64,000 bases of DNA from assembly GCA_021613335.1 (NCBI GenBank), contig JAJTWR010000061.1, positions 113,505 to 177,504 on the forward strand, written 5' to 3'. Position numbers and translations under genes: made by a program. The stretch comes from Whitmania pigra (Eukaryota; Annelida; Clitellata; Hirudinida; Haemopidae). This document shows, piece by piece, positions 48,283-58,057 of this stretch. Every line of letters starts with the position of its first letter. Positions within the stretch are counted from its first letter, which is position 1. Below the pieces are notes generated by a model. It saw nothing but the letters and a program-made list of their open reading frames with translations, did no database searches and was not told where the DNA came from.

Positions 48283-48768
48283 TTATAAGGGACGGCGTTT
48301 ACTGCTGATGATACCGGTATTGATGCCGCCCCAGCCCAATTCGCCGAACAGGCGGCCATATTCGATTTTGGGGCATCGGTTCATTACCACCCGCAGTCCG
48401 GCGGCTTGCGCGCGAGCGGCCGCTTCATCGTTGCGCACGCCAAGCTGCATCCAGACGGTGCGAGCGCCGATCTCGATCGCCGCATCGCTGATGAGGCCGG
48501 CGGCCGCGGAATGACGGAAGATATCGACCATATCCACCGGCTGCGGCAGGGCCGTCAAATCAGGCAGGACGGTTTCGCCGAGCAAGACCTGCCCCGCGGC
48601 GCCGGGATTGATCGGATAGATCTTGAACCCTTTGGCTTGAAGATATTTCATGACGAAATAAGAGGGACGGTTCCAGCTGGTCGAGGCGCCGACCACCGCC
48701 ACGGTTCTGGTTGCGCGCAAGATCGTGCGCAGCTCCTCATCGCGGTAGTACAGTGGCGCGCCCGTCAT
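48283..48768 (-). CDS. CoA-binding domain protein (YccU-like)
   Basis: The 161-residue protein is a Rossmann-like CoA-binding module: VAVVGASTSWNRPSYFVMKYLQ, PINPGAAGQVLLGE and GARTVWMQLGVRN. Its biochemical role is not known. The ATG overlaps the stop of the enoyl-CoA hydratase gene (ATGA) and metY follows. The arrangement is common in alphaproteobacteria. Confidence 0.85.
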   Translation of the reverse strand: MTGAPLYYRDEELRTILRATRTVAVVGASTSWNRPSYFVMKYLQAKGFKIYPINPGAAGQVLLGETVLPDLTALPQPVDMVDIFRHSAAAGLISDAAIEIGARTVWMQLGVRNDEAAARAQAAGLRVVMNRCPKIEYGRLFGELGWGGINTGIISSKRRPL

Positions 48769-49550
48769 GCGCCGGTCCAGCTTGGCTGACGTTTGTTCAA
48801 GAAGGCATCGATGCCCTCCGCCGCATCGGAGGCGGCCAGATTGCGCGTCATGACCGCGCTGCAATAATCATAGGCGTCCTCAACCCCCAACTCGAGTTGA
48901 CGATAGAAGGCCTGCTTGCCGATGCGTAGCGTCAAAGGCGATTTGCTGGCCAGACGGCGGGCCAGATCGGCGGTGACGCGCTCCAAATCGGCAAGGGGAA
49001 CCGCCTGATTGACCAATCCGAACCGGCAGGCGGTTTCAGCATCGATCGCCTCGCCGGTCAATAACATTTCCATCGCCTGCTTGCGGCCGATATTGCGCGT
49101 CAACGCCACCATCGGCGTCGAACAGAACAGACCGATATTGACGCCAGGGGTGGCAAAGCGGGCAGAATCGGCGGCGATGGCCAGATCGCAGCTGGCGACC
49201 AGTTGACAGCCGGCGGCAGTGGCAACGCCATGGACGCGGGCGATGACCGGTTGGGGCAAATGCAGGATGCTGGTCATCAGCCGGCTGCAAGCGGCAAACA
49301 AGGTCCGATAAAAAGCCGGGGACCGATTGGCGTTGATTTCTTTCAGATCGTGACCGGAACAAAAAGCCGGGCCATGGGCGGCGATCACCGCCACCCGCAC
49401 CGCCGGATCGTCCCTTATCCGGTCGAGCGCCGATTGGAGCGCTGCCATCATGGCGGACGAGAGCGCATTACGCTGGCTTGGGCGGTTGAGGGTCAAGGTA
49501 GCGACGCCCGCCTCCAGCGAAGATAACAGCAACGCTGCGTCATCGGTCAT
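48765..49550 (-). CDS. Enoyl-CoA hydratase/isomerase family protein
   Basis: About 261 residues with the crotonase pattern: LTLNRPSQRNALSSAM, AHGPAFCSGHDLKE (oxyanion hole) and GVATAAGCQLVASCDLAIA. The substrate is not predicted. The start at 49550 (MTDDAALLLS) agrees with relatives. First gene of the small operon with the CoA-binding protein and metY. Confidence 0.87.
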   Translation of the reverse strand: MTDDAALLLSSLEAGVATLTLNRPSQRNALSSAMMAALQSALDRIRDDPAVRVAVIAAHGPAFCSGHDLKEINANRSPAFYRTLFAACSRLMTSILHLPQPVIARVHGVATAAGCQLVASCDLAIAADSARFATPGVNIGLFCSTPMVALTRNIGRKQAMEMLLTGEAIDAETACRFGLVNQAVPLADLERVTADLARRLASKSPLTLRIGKQAFYRQLELGVEDAYDYCSAVMTRNLAASDAAEGIDAFLNKRQPSWTGA

Positions 49551-49640
49551 GGCAGTCCTCCTGAACCGGCAGGGTTTCAGCTCTATGATGCCGGGGTGAA
49601 CGCGACGCTGCAACCGTTACCCCGGAATCGGCGAATAGCT

Positions 49641-49658
49641 GAGGTATTATAATACCTC
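49641..49658. promoter_or_regulatory. 18-bp perfect palindrome upstream of rplM
   Basis: gaggtattataatacctc reads the same on both strands. It lies between the divergent hydratase gene and rplM and contains TATAAT-like cores in both directions, so it may be an operator covering both promoters or the -10 elements themselves. Function inferred. Confidence 0.4.
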
Positions 49659-49793
49659 CATAAAAAAATACAGTAAAACCAGAGTCTTCCGCCTTGACGC
49701 GGCGGCTGGTTGCGCGTAAGCAGACGCCTTGCGAAGTGCGGCTCGAACGAGGCGCCGCTTTTACGCTTGAGGACGGGCATTTTGAGGACGGGC

Positions 49794-50258
49794 ATGAAGA
49801 CCTATTCCGCCAAGCCGAGCGAGATTGAGAAGAAATGGTTGCTCATCGATGCCGATGGGCTTGTTCTCGGTCGTTTGGCGAGCATCATCGCAAACCGCCT
49901 GCGCGGCAAGCACAAAACCAGCTATACCCCGCATATGGATTGCGGCGATAACATCGTCGTCATCAATGCCGAAAAGGTCAAGCTAACGGGCAACAAGCTG
50001 TTAGCCAAGAAATTCTACTGGCATACCAACCATCCAGGCGGCATCAAGGAACGCACGATGGCGCAGTTGCTGACCGGCCGTTTTCCCGAGCGGGTAATCG
50101 TGAAGGCGGTGGAGCGCATGGTGCCGCGCGGTCCGCTTGGCCGTCAGCAGATGAGCAATTTGCGCGTTTATGCCGGCGCTGGCCATCCGCACGAAGCCCA
50201 ACAGCCGGAATTGCTCGATGTTGCAGCCTTCAATTCGAAAAATAAGAGGGGGGCGTAA
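49794..50258 (+). CDS. rplM: Ribosomal protein L13
   Basis: The 154-residue protein is full length: [34 protein letters not shown] and [14 protein letters not shown] core ([18 protein letters not shown]). The ATG at 49794 is chosen over an upstream frame to 49710. rpsI follows after two bases, the standard pair. Confidence 0.97.
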   Translation: MKTYSAKPSEIEKKWLLIDADGLVLGRLASIIANRLRGKHKTSYTPHMDCGDNIVVINAEKVKLTGNKLLAKKFYWHTNHPGGIKERTMAQLLTGRFPERVIVKAVERMVPRGPLGRQQMSNLRVYAGAGHPHEAQQPELLDVAAFNSKNKRGA

Positions 50259-50260
50259 CG

Positions 50261-50741
50261 ATGTCCCAAGGGTTACAGGGTCTCGAGGCGCTGAAACAGG
50301 TCGCCGTTCAACAAGCGCAGGCACAACGGTTGCCGCCGAACCGAAGATCGATAGCCATGGCCGTTCCTATGCCACCGGCAAGCGCAAGAACGCCATTGCC
50401 CGCGTGTGGATCAAGCCGGGCAACGGCAAGCTGACCGTCAATGGCCGGGAAGGAGCGGTGTATTTCGCCCGCCCGGTATTGCGCATGATCATTGGCCAGC
50501 CTTTCCTGACGACCGACGGTTAGGGCAGTACGATGTGGTTTGCACCGTCGATGGCGGCGGTCTGTCGGGCCAGGCCGGGGCGATTCGTCATGGAATTAGC
50601 CGGGCCTTGACGTTTTACGAACCGGCGCTGCGTGGCGTGCTGAAGGCGGGCGGTTTTCTCACCCGCGACAGCCGCGTCGTCGAACGCAAGAAATACGGCC
50701 GCGCGAAAGCCCGGCGCAGCTTCCAATTCTCCAAGCGTTAA
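50261..50741 (+). CDS. rpsI: Ribosomal protein S9, frameshifted twice
   Basis: The start (ATG 50261) has a GAGGGGGG ribosome site. The middle frame supplies [19 protein letters not shown] and the last frame [21 protein letters not shown], the C-terminal tail that reaches the tRNA. Frame changes are needed near 50305 and near 50518. The total length is that of an alphaproteobacterial S9 (about 159). Because S9 is essential, two breaks are best explained by sequence error. Confidence 0.9.
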
Positions 50742-50943
50742 GCTTTTTTGCGGCATTGACGAAGAACGGGGTATGGATCTTTCCATGCCCTTTTTTCGAT
50801 CGCCCATCCTGGAATCGATGAGCCAGCCGATGGCGTGCCTGGCATTTGCTGGATCTGGCCGATGTCTTTGGCGTCGCCAATGTACGGCATAGGCTTATTT
50901 TCTTAGAAATGGGCGTTTTTTTCTGGTTTTTGCAGGCTTTATA

Positions 50944-51808
50944 ACCTGGACGCCTCCGGAAACCTGATTTTCAAGGATCTCTGGTTGAGGAATGGCTGTT
51001 TTTTGGCATAAGTCGGGTGAAGAGGACGATGTTCCGGGGTTTGCGAGGCGACTTTACCTGGTTTTCCTTGTTTCCCAGGGTCAGACGGGGTTCATTTTTC
51101 CAACCAGCGCCAGCGTTTCATGTTGCAAGCCATGTTGGCCAGAGTGATGGTCGCCTCTGCTCTTGCTTTTCCGATGGTTCGGATGAAGAGACTCATGCGA
51201 TCTTTCTGTTCGGCGAAGACGCGCTCAACGCGGGCGCGGATTTTGGACTTCACCGCATTGGCCCTCGCTGTGGCCTTGCTCATCGGTCTGCCCTTTGGTT
51301 TTTTGCGATGGATGCGTCTGACCTTGCCATGATCAAGCAGAAATTCCTCGTTGCTCTTTGAGCGGTATGCCGTATCGGCCCATACATCCGAGGCTGTGTT
51401 CCGGGCAACCAGCCCCTCTCGCAGCCGCGCTCCATCCGCGGCGGCATCCGTGACGAGGCAGCGGAGAGTTTCATCGTCCAGCGAGCCTCTCGATCCTTCG
51501 GCCGTGATTTGGCCGGCCTGTCCTTCCATGCTTCCCTTCCATCCTTCGGGGATCCGACCGGCTTCGATCGCCTCTTTCCCGCTGTCCTTGTTGCGCTGGC
51601 GTGGGGCTGCCACCAGCGTCGCGTTAACGATCTGGCCGCCCATGGCAAGATAGCCTGCATCGGAAATCATCTGATCGAGGGTTTGAAACAGCCGGTCCAG
51701 CGCCCTGGCCGTGATCAGCGCCTCGCGAAAATCCCACAGCGTGTTGGCGTCGGGAACCGCTTCGCCGGGACGCAAACCGCAGAACCGAAGCCAGGTCAGG
51801 CGATCTTA
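50944..51808 (-). mobile_element. IS5-family element copy 1 (partial)
   Basis: The left end (acctggacgcctccgg) matches that of copy 2 at 51810. The right end stops at about 51808, where copy 2 begins, so the first third of the element (transposase N-terminus) is missing. The two copies lie in the same orientation, one after the other. Confidence 0.75.
51092..51775 (-). pseudogene. IS5-family transposase copy 1, N-terminus and core segment missing
   Basis: The frame retains NATLVAAPRQRNKDS, VWADTAYRSKSNEEFLL and VERVFAEQKDRMSLFIRTIG, typical for IS5-family DDE transposases. About 40 residues around the middle acidic region, present in copy 2 (FGCKSHISIDRRHG), are deleted. It is therefore not functional. 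Confidence 0.75.
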
Positions 51809-51809
51809 C

Positions 51810-53060
51810 ACCTGGACACCTCCGGAAACCTGATTTTTAAGGATCTTTGGTTGAGGAAGGGCTGTTTTTTGGCATAAGTCGGGTGAAGAGGACGATGTTC
51901 TGGGGTTTGCGAGGCGACTTTACCTCGTTTTCCTTGTTCCCCAGGGTCAGACGGGGTTCATTTTTTCCAACCAGCGCCAGCGTTTCATGTTGTAAGCCAT
52001 GTTGGCCAGAGTGATGGTCGCCTCTGCTCTTGCTTTTCCGATGGTTCGGATGAAGAGACTCATGCGATCTTTCTGTTCGGCGAAGACGCGCTCGACGCGG
52101 GCGCGGATTTTGGACTTCACCGCATTGGCCCTCGCTGTCGCCTTGCTCATCGGTCTGCCCTTTGGTTTCTTGCGATGGATGCGGCTGACCTTACCATGAT
52201 CAAGCAGAAATTCCTCGTTGCTCTTTGAGCGGTATGCCGTATCGGCCCATACATCCGAGGCTGTGTTCCGGGCAATCAACCCCTCTCGCAGCCGCGCTCC
52301 ATCCGCGGCGGCGGCATCCGTGACGAGGCAGCGGCATCCGTGACGAGGCAGCGGCGGATGATACCATGTCGGCGGTCAATGGAAATGTGGCTTTTGCAGC
52401 CAAAGACGGGGGTCGCGATATCGATCTGCGGCGTCCCATCCTCTTTGGGCCTGGCTTTGGAGAGTTTCATCGTCCAGCGAGCCTCTCGATCCTTCTGCCG
52501 TAATTTGGCCGGCTTGTCCTTCCATGCTTCGGGGATTTGACCGGCTTTGATCGCCTCTTTCTCGCTGTCTTTGTTGCGCTGGCGTGGGGCTGCCACCAGC
52601 GTCGCGTCAATGATCTGGCCGCCCATGGCAAGATAGCCTGCATCGGAAATCATCTGATCGAGGGTTTGAAACAGCCGGTCCAGCGCCTTGGCCGTGATCA
52701 GCGCCTCGCGGAAAATCCCACAGCGTGTTGGCGTCGGGAACCGCTTCGCCGGGACGCAAACCGCAGAACCGAAGCCAGGTCAGGCGATCTTGCACCTGGC
52801 AGGCCGTCTGCTGGAGTGACAGGCCATAGAGCCCCTGCAAGACCAGCATCTTGAACTTCAGCGCCACATCGAACCCGGGGCGTCCCCCTTTCGAGGGGTC
52901 AGAACGCCGAACCGCCTTGCTCAGAGCCGGGCGAAATTGCTCGAAGCAGACCGTTCGCTCCAGTTTCTCCAGCGGATCACCTTCCGCCGACAGAGCTTCA
53001 AGACTATGTTCGAAATCCCAGAAACAAACCTGACCCTTCATCAGGGCCTCTATCCAGCTA
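51810..53060 (-). mobile_element. IS5-family element copy 2
   Basis: The nearly full-length copy runs from about 51810 to just beyond the transposase start at 53041; the exact right end is not defined. It carries an 18-bp local duplication (gcatccgtgacgaggcag, about 52314-52352). Confidence 0.7.
51947..53041 (-). pseudogene. IS5-family transposase copy 2, frameshifted
   Basis: Reading from 53041: FWDFEHSLEALSAEGDPLEKL and SLQQTACQVQDRLTWLRFCGL are the N-terminal helices. Then MGGQIIDATLVAAP and PVFGCKSHISIDRRHG hold the first two acids, and the last frame holds VERVFAEQK with the glutamate. Frame changes fall near 52700, in the 52310-52350 duplication, and near 52276. The parts are all present but not in one frame. 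Confidence 0.72.
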
Positions 53061-53170
53061 CCGATACAGATAATTAAATCATGAAATCGTCACCAACGCC
53101 GCGCTGCCTGGAGGCGCGACGAGCCTGAATGCAACGGCCCTATCAAACAGAACAAAAAAAGTCCAAATAA

Positions 53171-53329
53171 TCAAGCAAACCAACCTTTGCGCTTCAAGGT
53201 TTCTTCTCCACACCGAAAATCCGGCGGATGATCGCAAGGCTCTTCTTCGCACGCAAGGATCATCCTTCCTTCATCTGAGCCTGGCTCCTGTCGCGACAAA
53301 GCCATCAGATCCTCGCAGCTATCTGTCAT
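53171..53329 (-). CDS. Small acidic cysteine-containing ORF (uncertain)
   Basis: A 52-residue frame (start MTDSCEDLMALS) with four cysteines and many acidic residues lies between the IS5 copy and the third leader copy of the chemoreceptor repeat. No family is recognised. The region 53061-53361 otherwise has no gene. It may be chance. Confidence 0.2.
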   Translation of the reverse strand: MTDSCEDLMALSRQEPGSDEGRMILACEEEPCDHPPDFRCGEETLKRKGWFA

Positions 53330-53361
53330 CGAAAAAATGCATGAATACACAACTTTAGTGC

Positions 53362-53460
53362 AAGTCCCCAATTTCTGTATTGAATAGCTTTCCTTCACCA
53401 TCGGAAGGGGTAGGCATTCATTCCATAGAAATAACAATTGGAGGTCCTGTTATGCAAATA
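53362..53460 (-). repeat. Third copy of the chemoreceptor leader, without its gene
   Basis: About 99 bp match the leaders at 55605-55700 and 57937-58030 (shared ccccaatttct, ttcaccatcggaagggg and ggaggtcctgttatgcaa). In the other copies an MCP start codon follows at the inner end; here unrelated sequence follows the shared aagtcccc. The chemoreceptor that should follow is missing. Confidence 0.75.
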
Positions 53461-53528
53461 GTCGGCGAGCGCTGGCCGCCGTCTGCCGGAAACGGACAGG
53501 AACCCCCAGCCTTGGGGGCAAGGCGGAA

Positions 53529-55599
53529 TCAAGTCTGTCGGATGAAACCGATGAAATGATCGATTTGCTGGCGCATCTGATTGGCCTGACCGGTGAGATC
53601 GCTCGCCGCATCCCGCATCTGCCGAGCGTTGCTGCCCGTTACATGCGCCGCCTGGACAAGGTTCGAGGCGGCATCGGTCGCGTCGCTGACGCCGCCTGCC
53701 GCCTGCTTGACATTGGGACGATCTCCTGCGCCGAAGCCTCTGCTCCTCGACCGCCGCGGCGACGCTCATGGTGATTTTACTGATTCTTTCAATGGTCGTG
53801 CCAATCGCCGCCAGCGCTTCGGCGGCTTTGTGCGATTCTGCTTGAACGCCGGCGATCTGGCTCTGGATTTCCTCGGTCGCCTTGGCGGTTTGGCTGGCGA
53901 GTTGCTTGACTTCCGAGGCGACGACGGCAAAACCCTTGCCGGCATCGCCGGCGCGCGCGCCTCGATCGTGGCGTTGAGAGCCAGAAGATTGGTTTGCGCG
54001 GCGATGGCATTGATCAGCTGCACCACCTCGCCGATACGGCTGGTGGCCGTGGCGAGATTTTGCACCGCCTGGCTGGTGTGGACCGATTGTTCGACCGCCT
54101 CGCCGGCAACATTGGCCGCCTGGGCGATGGAACGGTTGACCTCGGTGAGCGATTTCGACAATTCCGCCGATGCGTTTGCCGCGGCGCGCACGCTGTTCAA
54201 AGCGGCTTCGGTCGATTGCGCCACGACACGGGTCTGCTCTTCGGTTTCCTGGGCGATGACGGTCAAATCCTCGGCATTGCCATGCATCGCCTTTGTCGCG
54301 CCCGACACTGACGTTACCACCGAGGCGATGGTGCGATCGAATTCGCCGGTCAGCGAATCCAGCGTTTTCCGGCGGTTTTCGGCAGCGGTCTTCTCCATCT
54401 CGCTTTGCCGCAGGCGCAGCTGTTCCATTTCCAGCAGCCGGTCGCGGAAAACAGCCACCGAACGGGTCATGGCGCCCACCTCGTTCCTGCCGCCCGGTGA
54501 CGGCAATCTCGGCGGCATAATCGCCATTGGCCAGCCTGGTCATGGTATTGGTGACGGTGCGGATCGGACGGACGATACCGGTGCCGACGATGGCCAAAAG
54601 CGCGATGATACAGGCGATGACGACCGTGACCATCGGGATCAGGCTGGCAAAACGGCTATAGACGTCAACCATCATGGCGTTGAGCGGCACGCTTACGATC
54701 ACCGACCAGATTTCCTGGGCATCGCCAAAGCGAACCGGCGCCGATGCCACCAAAACCTGTCCTTCCGGCGCATCGACCGTGCTGACATAGTTTTGACCGC
54801 GCGCCGAATGCTCAGCGATACGCCGATAGAAGGGATCCTGCGTTTCCTTGCCAAGCAGGTCTGGATCGCGATTGCCAACCCAAAGCCGCCCGCTGCTGAG
54901 AAGCTCGATGCGCCCGGCCCCAAGGGGGTCAGTCTGGCAAGGTAGGCCCCGCAAATCGCCAAGGTCCCAATCGACATTCGATACCCCGATGGCTTTACCG
55001 TTCTTGAAAACCGGCACCGACACCGTCGTCATGAGGACGATCTTCCCGTCGGCCATCGTGTAGAGAAAAGGGTCGGTCATCTGTTCTCGACCAGTGCGCA
55101 GCGTCTTATGATACCAGATTTCGGGGTTGGCTTCCGGCGCCATATCGACGGCTTCCAGCGTCGCGCTGCGGTTGGGGCCGCGAACGAAATAGGGCAGGAA
55201 CCGGCCCGTACTGTCGCTGTAAGGAGCTCCGATATGGAAGGCGTCCCTGCCATCGATCGCATCGGGTTCAAACACAAGCGCGTAAGCAAAAATATCCGGC
55301 GTCTTCGTCGCCATGGAGGTGAAGGCTTCCACGATGGCCTCACGATCCACCTCCTTGCGTTCGATCAGGCCCTCGACCGAATAGGCCAGGGTTTTAGCGA
55401 TGGTCATACCCTTGCCAAGACGCTCGCGCACCTCGGCGGCATACTGCTCGGCGGCATCTCGCGCGGCCCGGCGCGCATCGCGCTCAGCGCCTCGCACCTG
55501 AGAGTTGAAATCGAAAAACAAAATGATGGAATTACCAATTATGACAACTATAAGTATTGATAAGATCAGCCGCGCGCGAAGCGACAAGGTACGTATCAT
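53529..55599 (-). pseudogene. Methyl-accepting chemotaxis protein, copy 1 of a tandem pair (frameshifted)
   Basis: About 690 residues in phase-corrected reading, nearly identical to the intact copy at 55860-57932. Membrane helix 1 ([19 protein letters not shown]), a double-Cache-type sensor ([20 protein letters not shown]), membrane helix 2 and HAMP ([17 protein letters not shown]) are in the first frame. Breaks relative to copy 2 are near 54942, 54485, 53960, 53744 and 53716, each a one-base change. The start at 55599 gives [11 protein letters not shown]. It may be a decaying duplicate or poorly resolved sequence. Confidence 0.75.
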
Positions 55600-55604
55600 A
55601 TTAA

Positions 55605-55700
55605 GTCCCCAATTTCTATGGTGAATAGCTTCCTTCACCATCGGAAGGGGTAGATATTCATTCCATAGAAATAACAATTGGAGGTCCTGTTATGCAATCT
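55605..55700 (-). repeat. Chemoreceptor leader, copy before MCP copy 1
   Basis: Closely similar to 57937-58030. It contains a small stem ccttc/gaagg (plus-strand about 55633-55650) and ends with a G-rich AAGTCCCC complement that serves as ribosome site. The adjacent 55700-55800 resembles the 3-prime end of the antiporter gene at 58.06-58.15 kb, showing that the duplication included it. Confidence 0.75.
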
Positions 55701-55859
55701 GAATCGGGAAAGCTTGACGAGAGATGGCCGGCAAGCGCTGGCAACCGGTAGCAAAGGGCCGGAATCCGGCAGGGTTGCAGGCATGATGCGGGCAATGTCG
55801 CGCTGGCCGCCGTCTGCCGGAAACGGACAGGAACCCCCAGCCTTGGGGGCAAGGCGGAA

Positions 55860-57932
55860 TCAAGTCTGTCGGATGAAACCGATGAAATGATCGATTTGCT
55901 GGCGCATCTGATTGGCCTGACCGGTGAGATCGCTCGCCGCATCCCGCATCTGCCGAGCGTTGCTGCCCGTTACATGCGCCGCCTGGACAAGGTTCGAGGC
56001 GGCATCGGTCGCGTCGCTGACGCCGCCTGCCGCCTGCTTGACATTGCGGACGATCTCCTGCGCCGAAGCCTCTTGCTCCTCGACCGCCGCGGCGACGCTC
56101 ATGGTGATTTTACTGATTCTCTCAATGGTCGTGCCAATCGCCGCCAGCGCTTCGGCGGCTTTGTGCGATTCTGCTTGAACGCCGGCGATCTGGCTCTGGA
56201 TTTCCTCGGTCGCCTTGGCGGTTTGGCTGGCGAGTTGCTTGACTTCCGAGGCGACGACGGCAAAACCCTTGCCGGCATCGCCGGCGCGCGCCGCCTCGAT
56301 CGTGGCGTTGAGAGCCAGAAGATTGGTTTGCGCGGCGATGGCATTGATCAGCTGCACCACCTGGCCGATACGGCTGGTGGCCGTGGCGAGATTTTGCACC
56401 GCCTGGCTGGTGTGGACCGATTGTTCGACCGCCTCGCCGGCAACATTGGCCGCCTGGGCGATGGAACGGTTGACCTCGGTGAGCGATTTCGACAATTCCG
56501 CCGATGCGTTTGCCGCGGCGCGCACGCTGTTCAAGGCGGCTTCGGTCGATTGCGCCACGACACGGGTCTGCTCTTCGGTTTCCTGGGCGATGACGGTCAA
56601 ATCCTCGGCATTGCCATGCATCGCCTTTGTCGCGCCCGACACTGACGTTACCACCGAGGCGATGGTGCGATCGAATTCGCCGGTCAGCGAATCCAGCGTT
56701 TTCCGGCGGTTTTCGGCGGCGGTCTTCTCCATCTCGCTTTGCCGCAGGCGCAGCTGTTCCATTTCCAGCAGCCGGTCGCGGAAAACAGCCACCGAACGGG
56801 TCATGGCGCCCACCTCGTCCTGCCGCCCGGTGACGGCAATCTCGGCGGCATAATCGCCATTGGCCAGCCTGGTCATGGTATTGGTGACGGTGCGGATCGG
56901 ACGGGCGATACCGGTGCCGACGATGGCCAAAAGCGCGAAGATGCAGACGATGACGACCGTGACCATCGGGATCAGGCTGGCAAAACGGCTATAGACGTCA
57001 ACCATCATGGCGTTGAGCGGCACGCTCACGATCACCGACCAGATTTCCTGGGCATCGCCAAAGCGAACCGGCGCCGATGCCACCAAAACCTGCCCTTCCG
57101 GCGCATCGACCGTGCTGACATAGGTTTGCCCGCGCGCCGAATGCTCAGCGATACGCCGATAGAAGGGATCCTGCGTTTCCTTGCCGAGCTGGTCTGGATC
57201 GCGATTGCCAACCCAAAGCCGCCCGCTGCTGAGAAGCTCGATGCGCCCGGCCCCCAAGGGGGTCAGTCTGGCAAGGTAGGCCCGCAAATCGCCAAGGTCC
57301 CAATCGATATTCGATACCCCGATGGCTTTACCATTCTTGAAAACCGGCACCGACACCGTCGTCATGAGGATGATCCTCCCGTCGGCCATCGTGTAGAGAT
57401 AAGGTTCCGTCATCTGTTCTCGACCAGCGCGCAGCGTCTTGTGATACCAGATTTCGGGGTTGGCCTCCGGCGCCATATCGAGAAGTTCCAGCGTCGCGCT
57501 GCGGTTGGGGCCGCGAACGAGATAGGGCAGGAACCGGCCCGTACTGTCGCTGTAAGGAGCGCCGATATGAAAGGCGTCCCTGCCATCGATCGCATTGGGC
57601 TCAAATGCGAGCGCGCACGCAAGAATATCCTGCGTCTTCGCCGTCATGGAGGTGAAGGCTTCCACGATGGCCTCACGATCGACCTCCTTGCGTTCGATCA
57701 TGCCCTCGATCGAATAGGCCACGGTTCTGGCAATGGTCACCCCTTTGCCAAGACGGTCGCGCACCTCGGCGGCATACTGCTCGGCGGCATCTCGCGCGGC
57801 CCGGCGCGCATCGCGCTCAGCGCCTCGCACCTGAGAGTTGAAATCGAAAAACAAAATGATGGAATTACCAATTATCACAACGATAAGAATTGATAAAATC
57901 AACCGCGCCCGAAGCGACAGAGTGCGCATCAT
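55860..57932 (-). CDS. Methyl-accepting chemotaxis protein (dCache-HAMP-MA), intact copy 2
   Basis: The 690-residue receptor is complete. Membrane helix 1 (about 11-30), an extracytoplasmic double-Cache-type domain (about 33-315), membrane helix 2 (about 327-350; [17 protein letters not shown]), HAMP ([20 protein letters not shown]) and the signalling hairpin with [19 protein letters not shown] follow in order. It would couple a ligand to CheA and the flagellar motor. No C-terminal CheR-docking pentapeptide is seen. Downstream of the antiporter gene by 125 bp, same strand. Confidence 0.92.
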   Translation of the reverse strand: MMRTLSLRARLILSILIVVIIGNSIILFFDFNSQVRGAERDARRAARDAAEQYAAEVRDRLGKGVTIARTVAYSIEGMIERKEVDREAIVEAFTSMTAKTQDILACALAFEPNAIDGRDAFHIGAPYSDSTGRFLPYLVRGPNRSATLELLDMAPEANPEIWYHKTLRAGREQMTEPYLYTMADGRIILMTTVSVPVFKNGKAIGVSNIDWDLGDLRAYLARLTPLGAGRIELLSSGRLWVGNRDPDQLGKETQDPFYRRIAEHSARGQTYVSTVDAPEGQVLVASAPVRFGDAQEIWSVIVSVPLNAMMVDVYSRFASLIPMVTVVIVCIFALLAIVGTGIARPIRTVTNTMTRLANGDYAAEIAVTGRQDEVGAMTRSVAVFRDRLLEMEQLRLRQSEMEKTAAENRRKTLDSLTGEFDRTIASVVTSVSGATKAMHGNAEDLTVIAQETEEQTRVVAQSTEAALNSVRAAANASAELSKSLTEVNRSIAQAANVAGEAVEQSVHTSQAVQNLATATSRIGQVVQLINAIAAQTNLLALNATIEAARAGDAGKGFAVVASEVKQLASQTAKATEEIQSQIAGVQAESHKAAEALAAIGTTIERISKITMSVAAAVEEQEASAQEIVRNVKQAAGGVSDATDAASNLVQAAHVTGSNARQMRDAASDLTGQANQMRQQIDHFIGFIRQT

Positions 57933-57936
57933 CCAA

Positions 57937-58030
57937 AGTCCCCAATTTCTATGGTGAATAGCTTTCCCTTGCCCAAAAGAGGTAGATATTCACACCGCTA
58001 GGAATAACAACCAGAGACCCTATTATGCAA
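57937..58030 (-). repeat. Chemoreceptor leader, copy before MCP copy 2
   Basis: The original of the three leaders: it lies between the antiporter stop and the intact MCP. On the mRNA it contains GTGAATA and TATTCAC arms that could pair across about 29 bases. The ribosome site is the GGGGACTT stretch before the start. Confidence 0.7.
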
Positions 58031-58057
58031 TCTGAATCGAAAGAACTTGACGAGAGG

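Noticed and set aside
55692..55752. Short plus-strand ORFs with a GGAGG site in the chemoreceptor leaders (also near 58025)
   Set aside because: They run antisense to the antiporter end and leader, are only about 20 codons long and are not conserved as peptides between copies.
56739..57893. 384-codon plus-strand frame
   Set aside because: Antisense to the intact chemoreceptor; similar shadow appears opposite copy 1.
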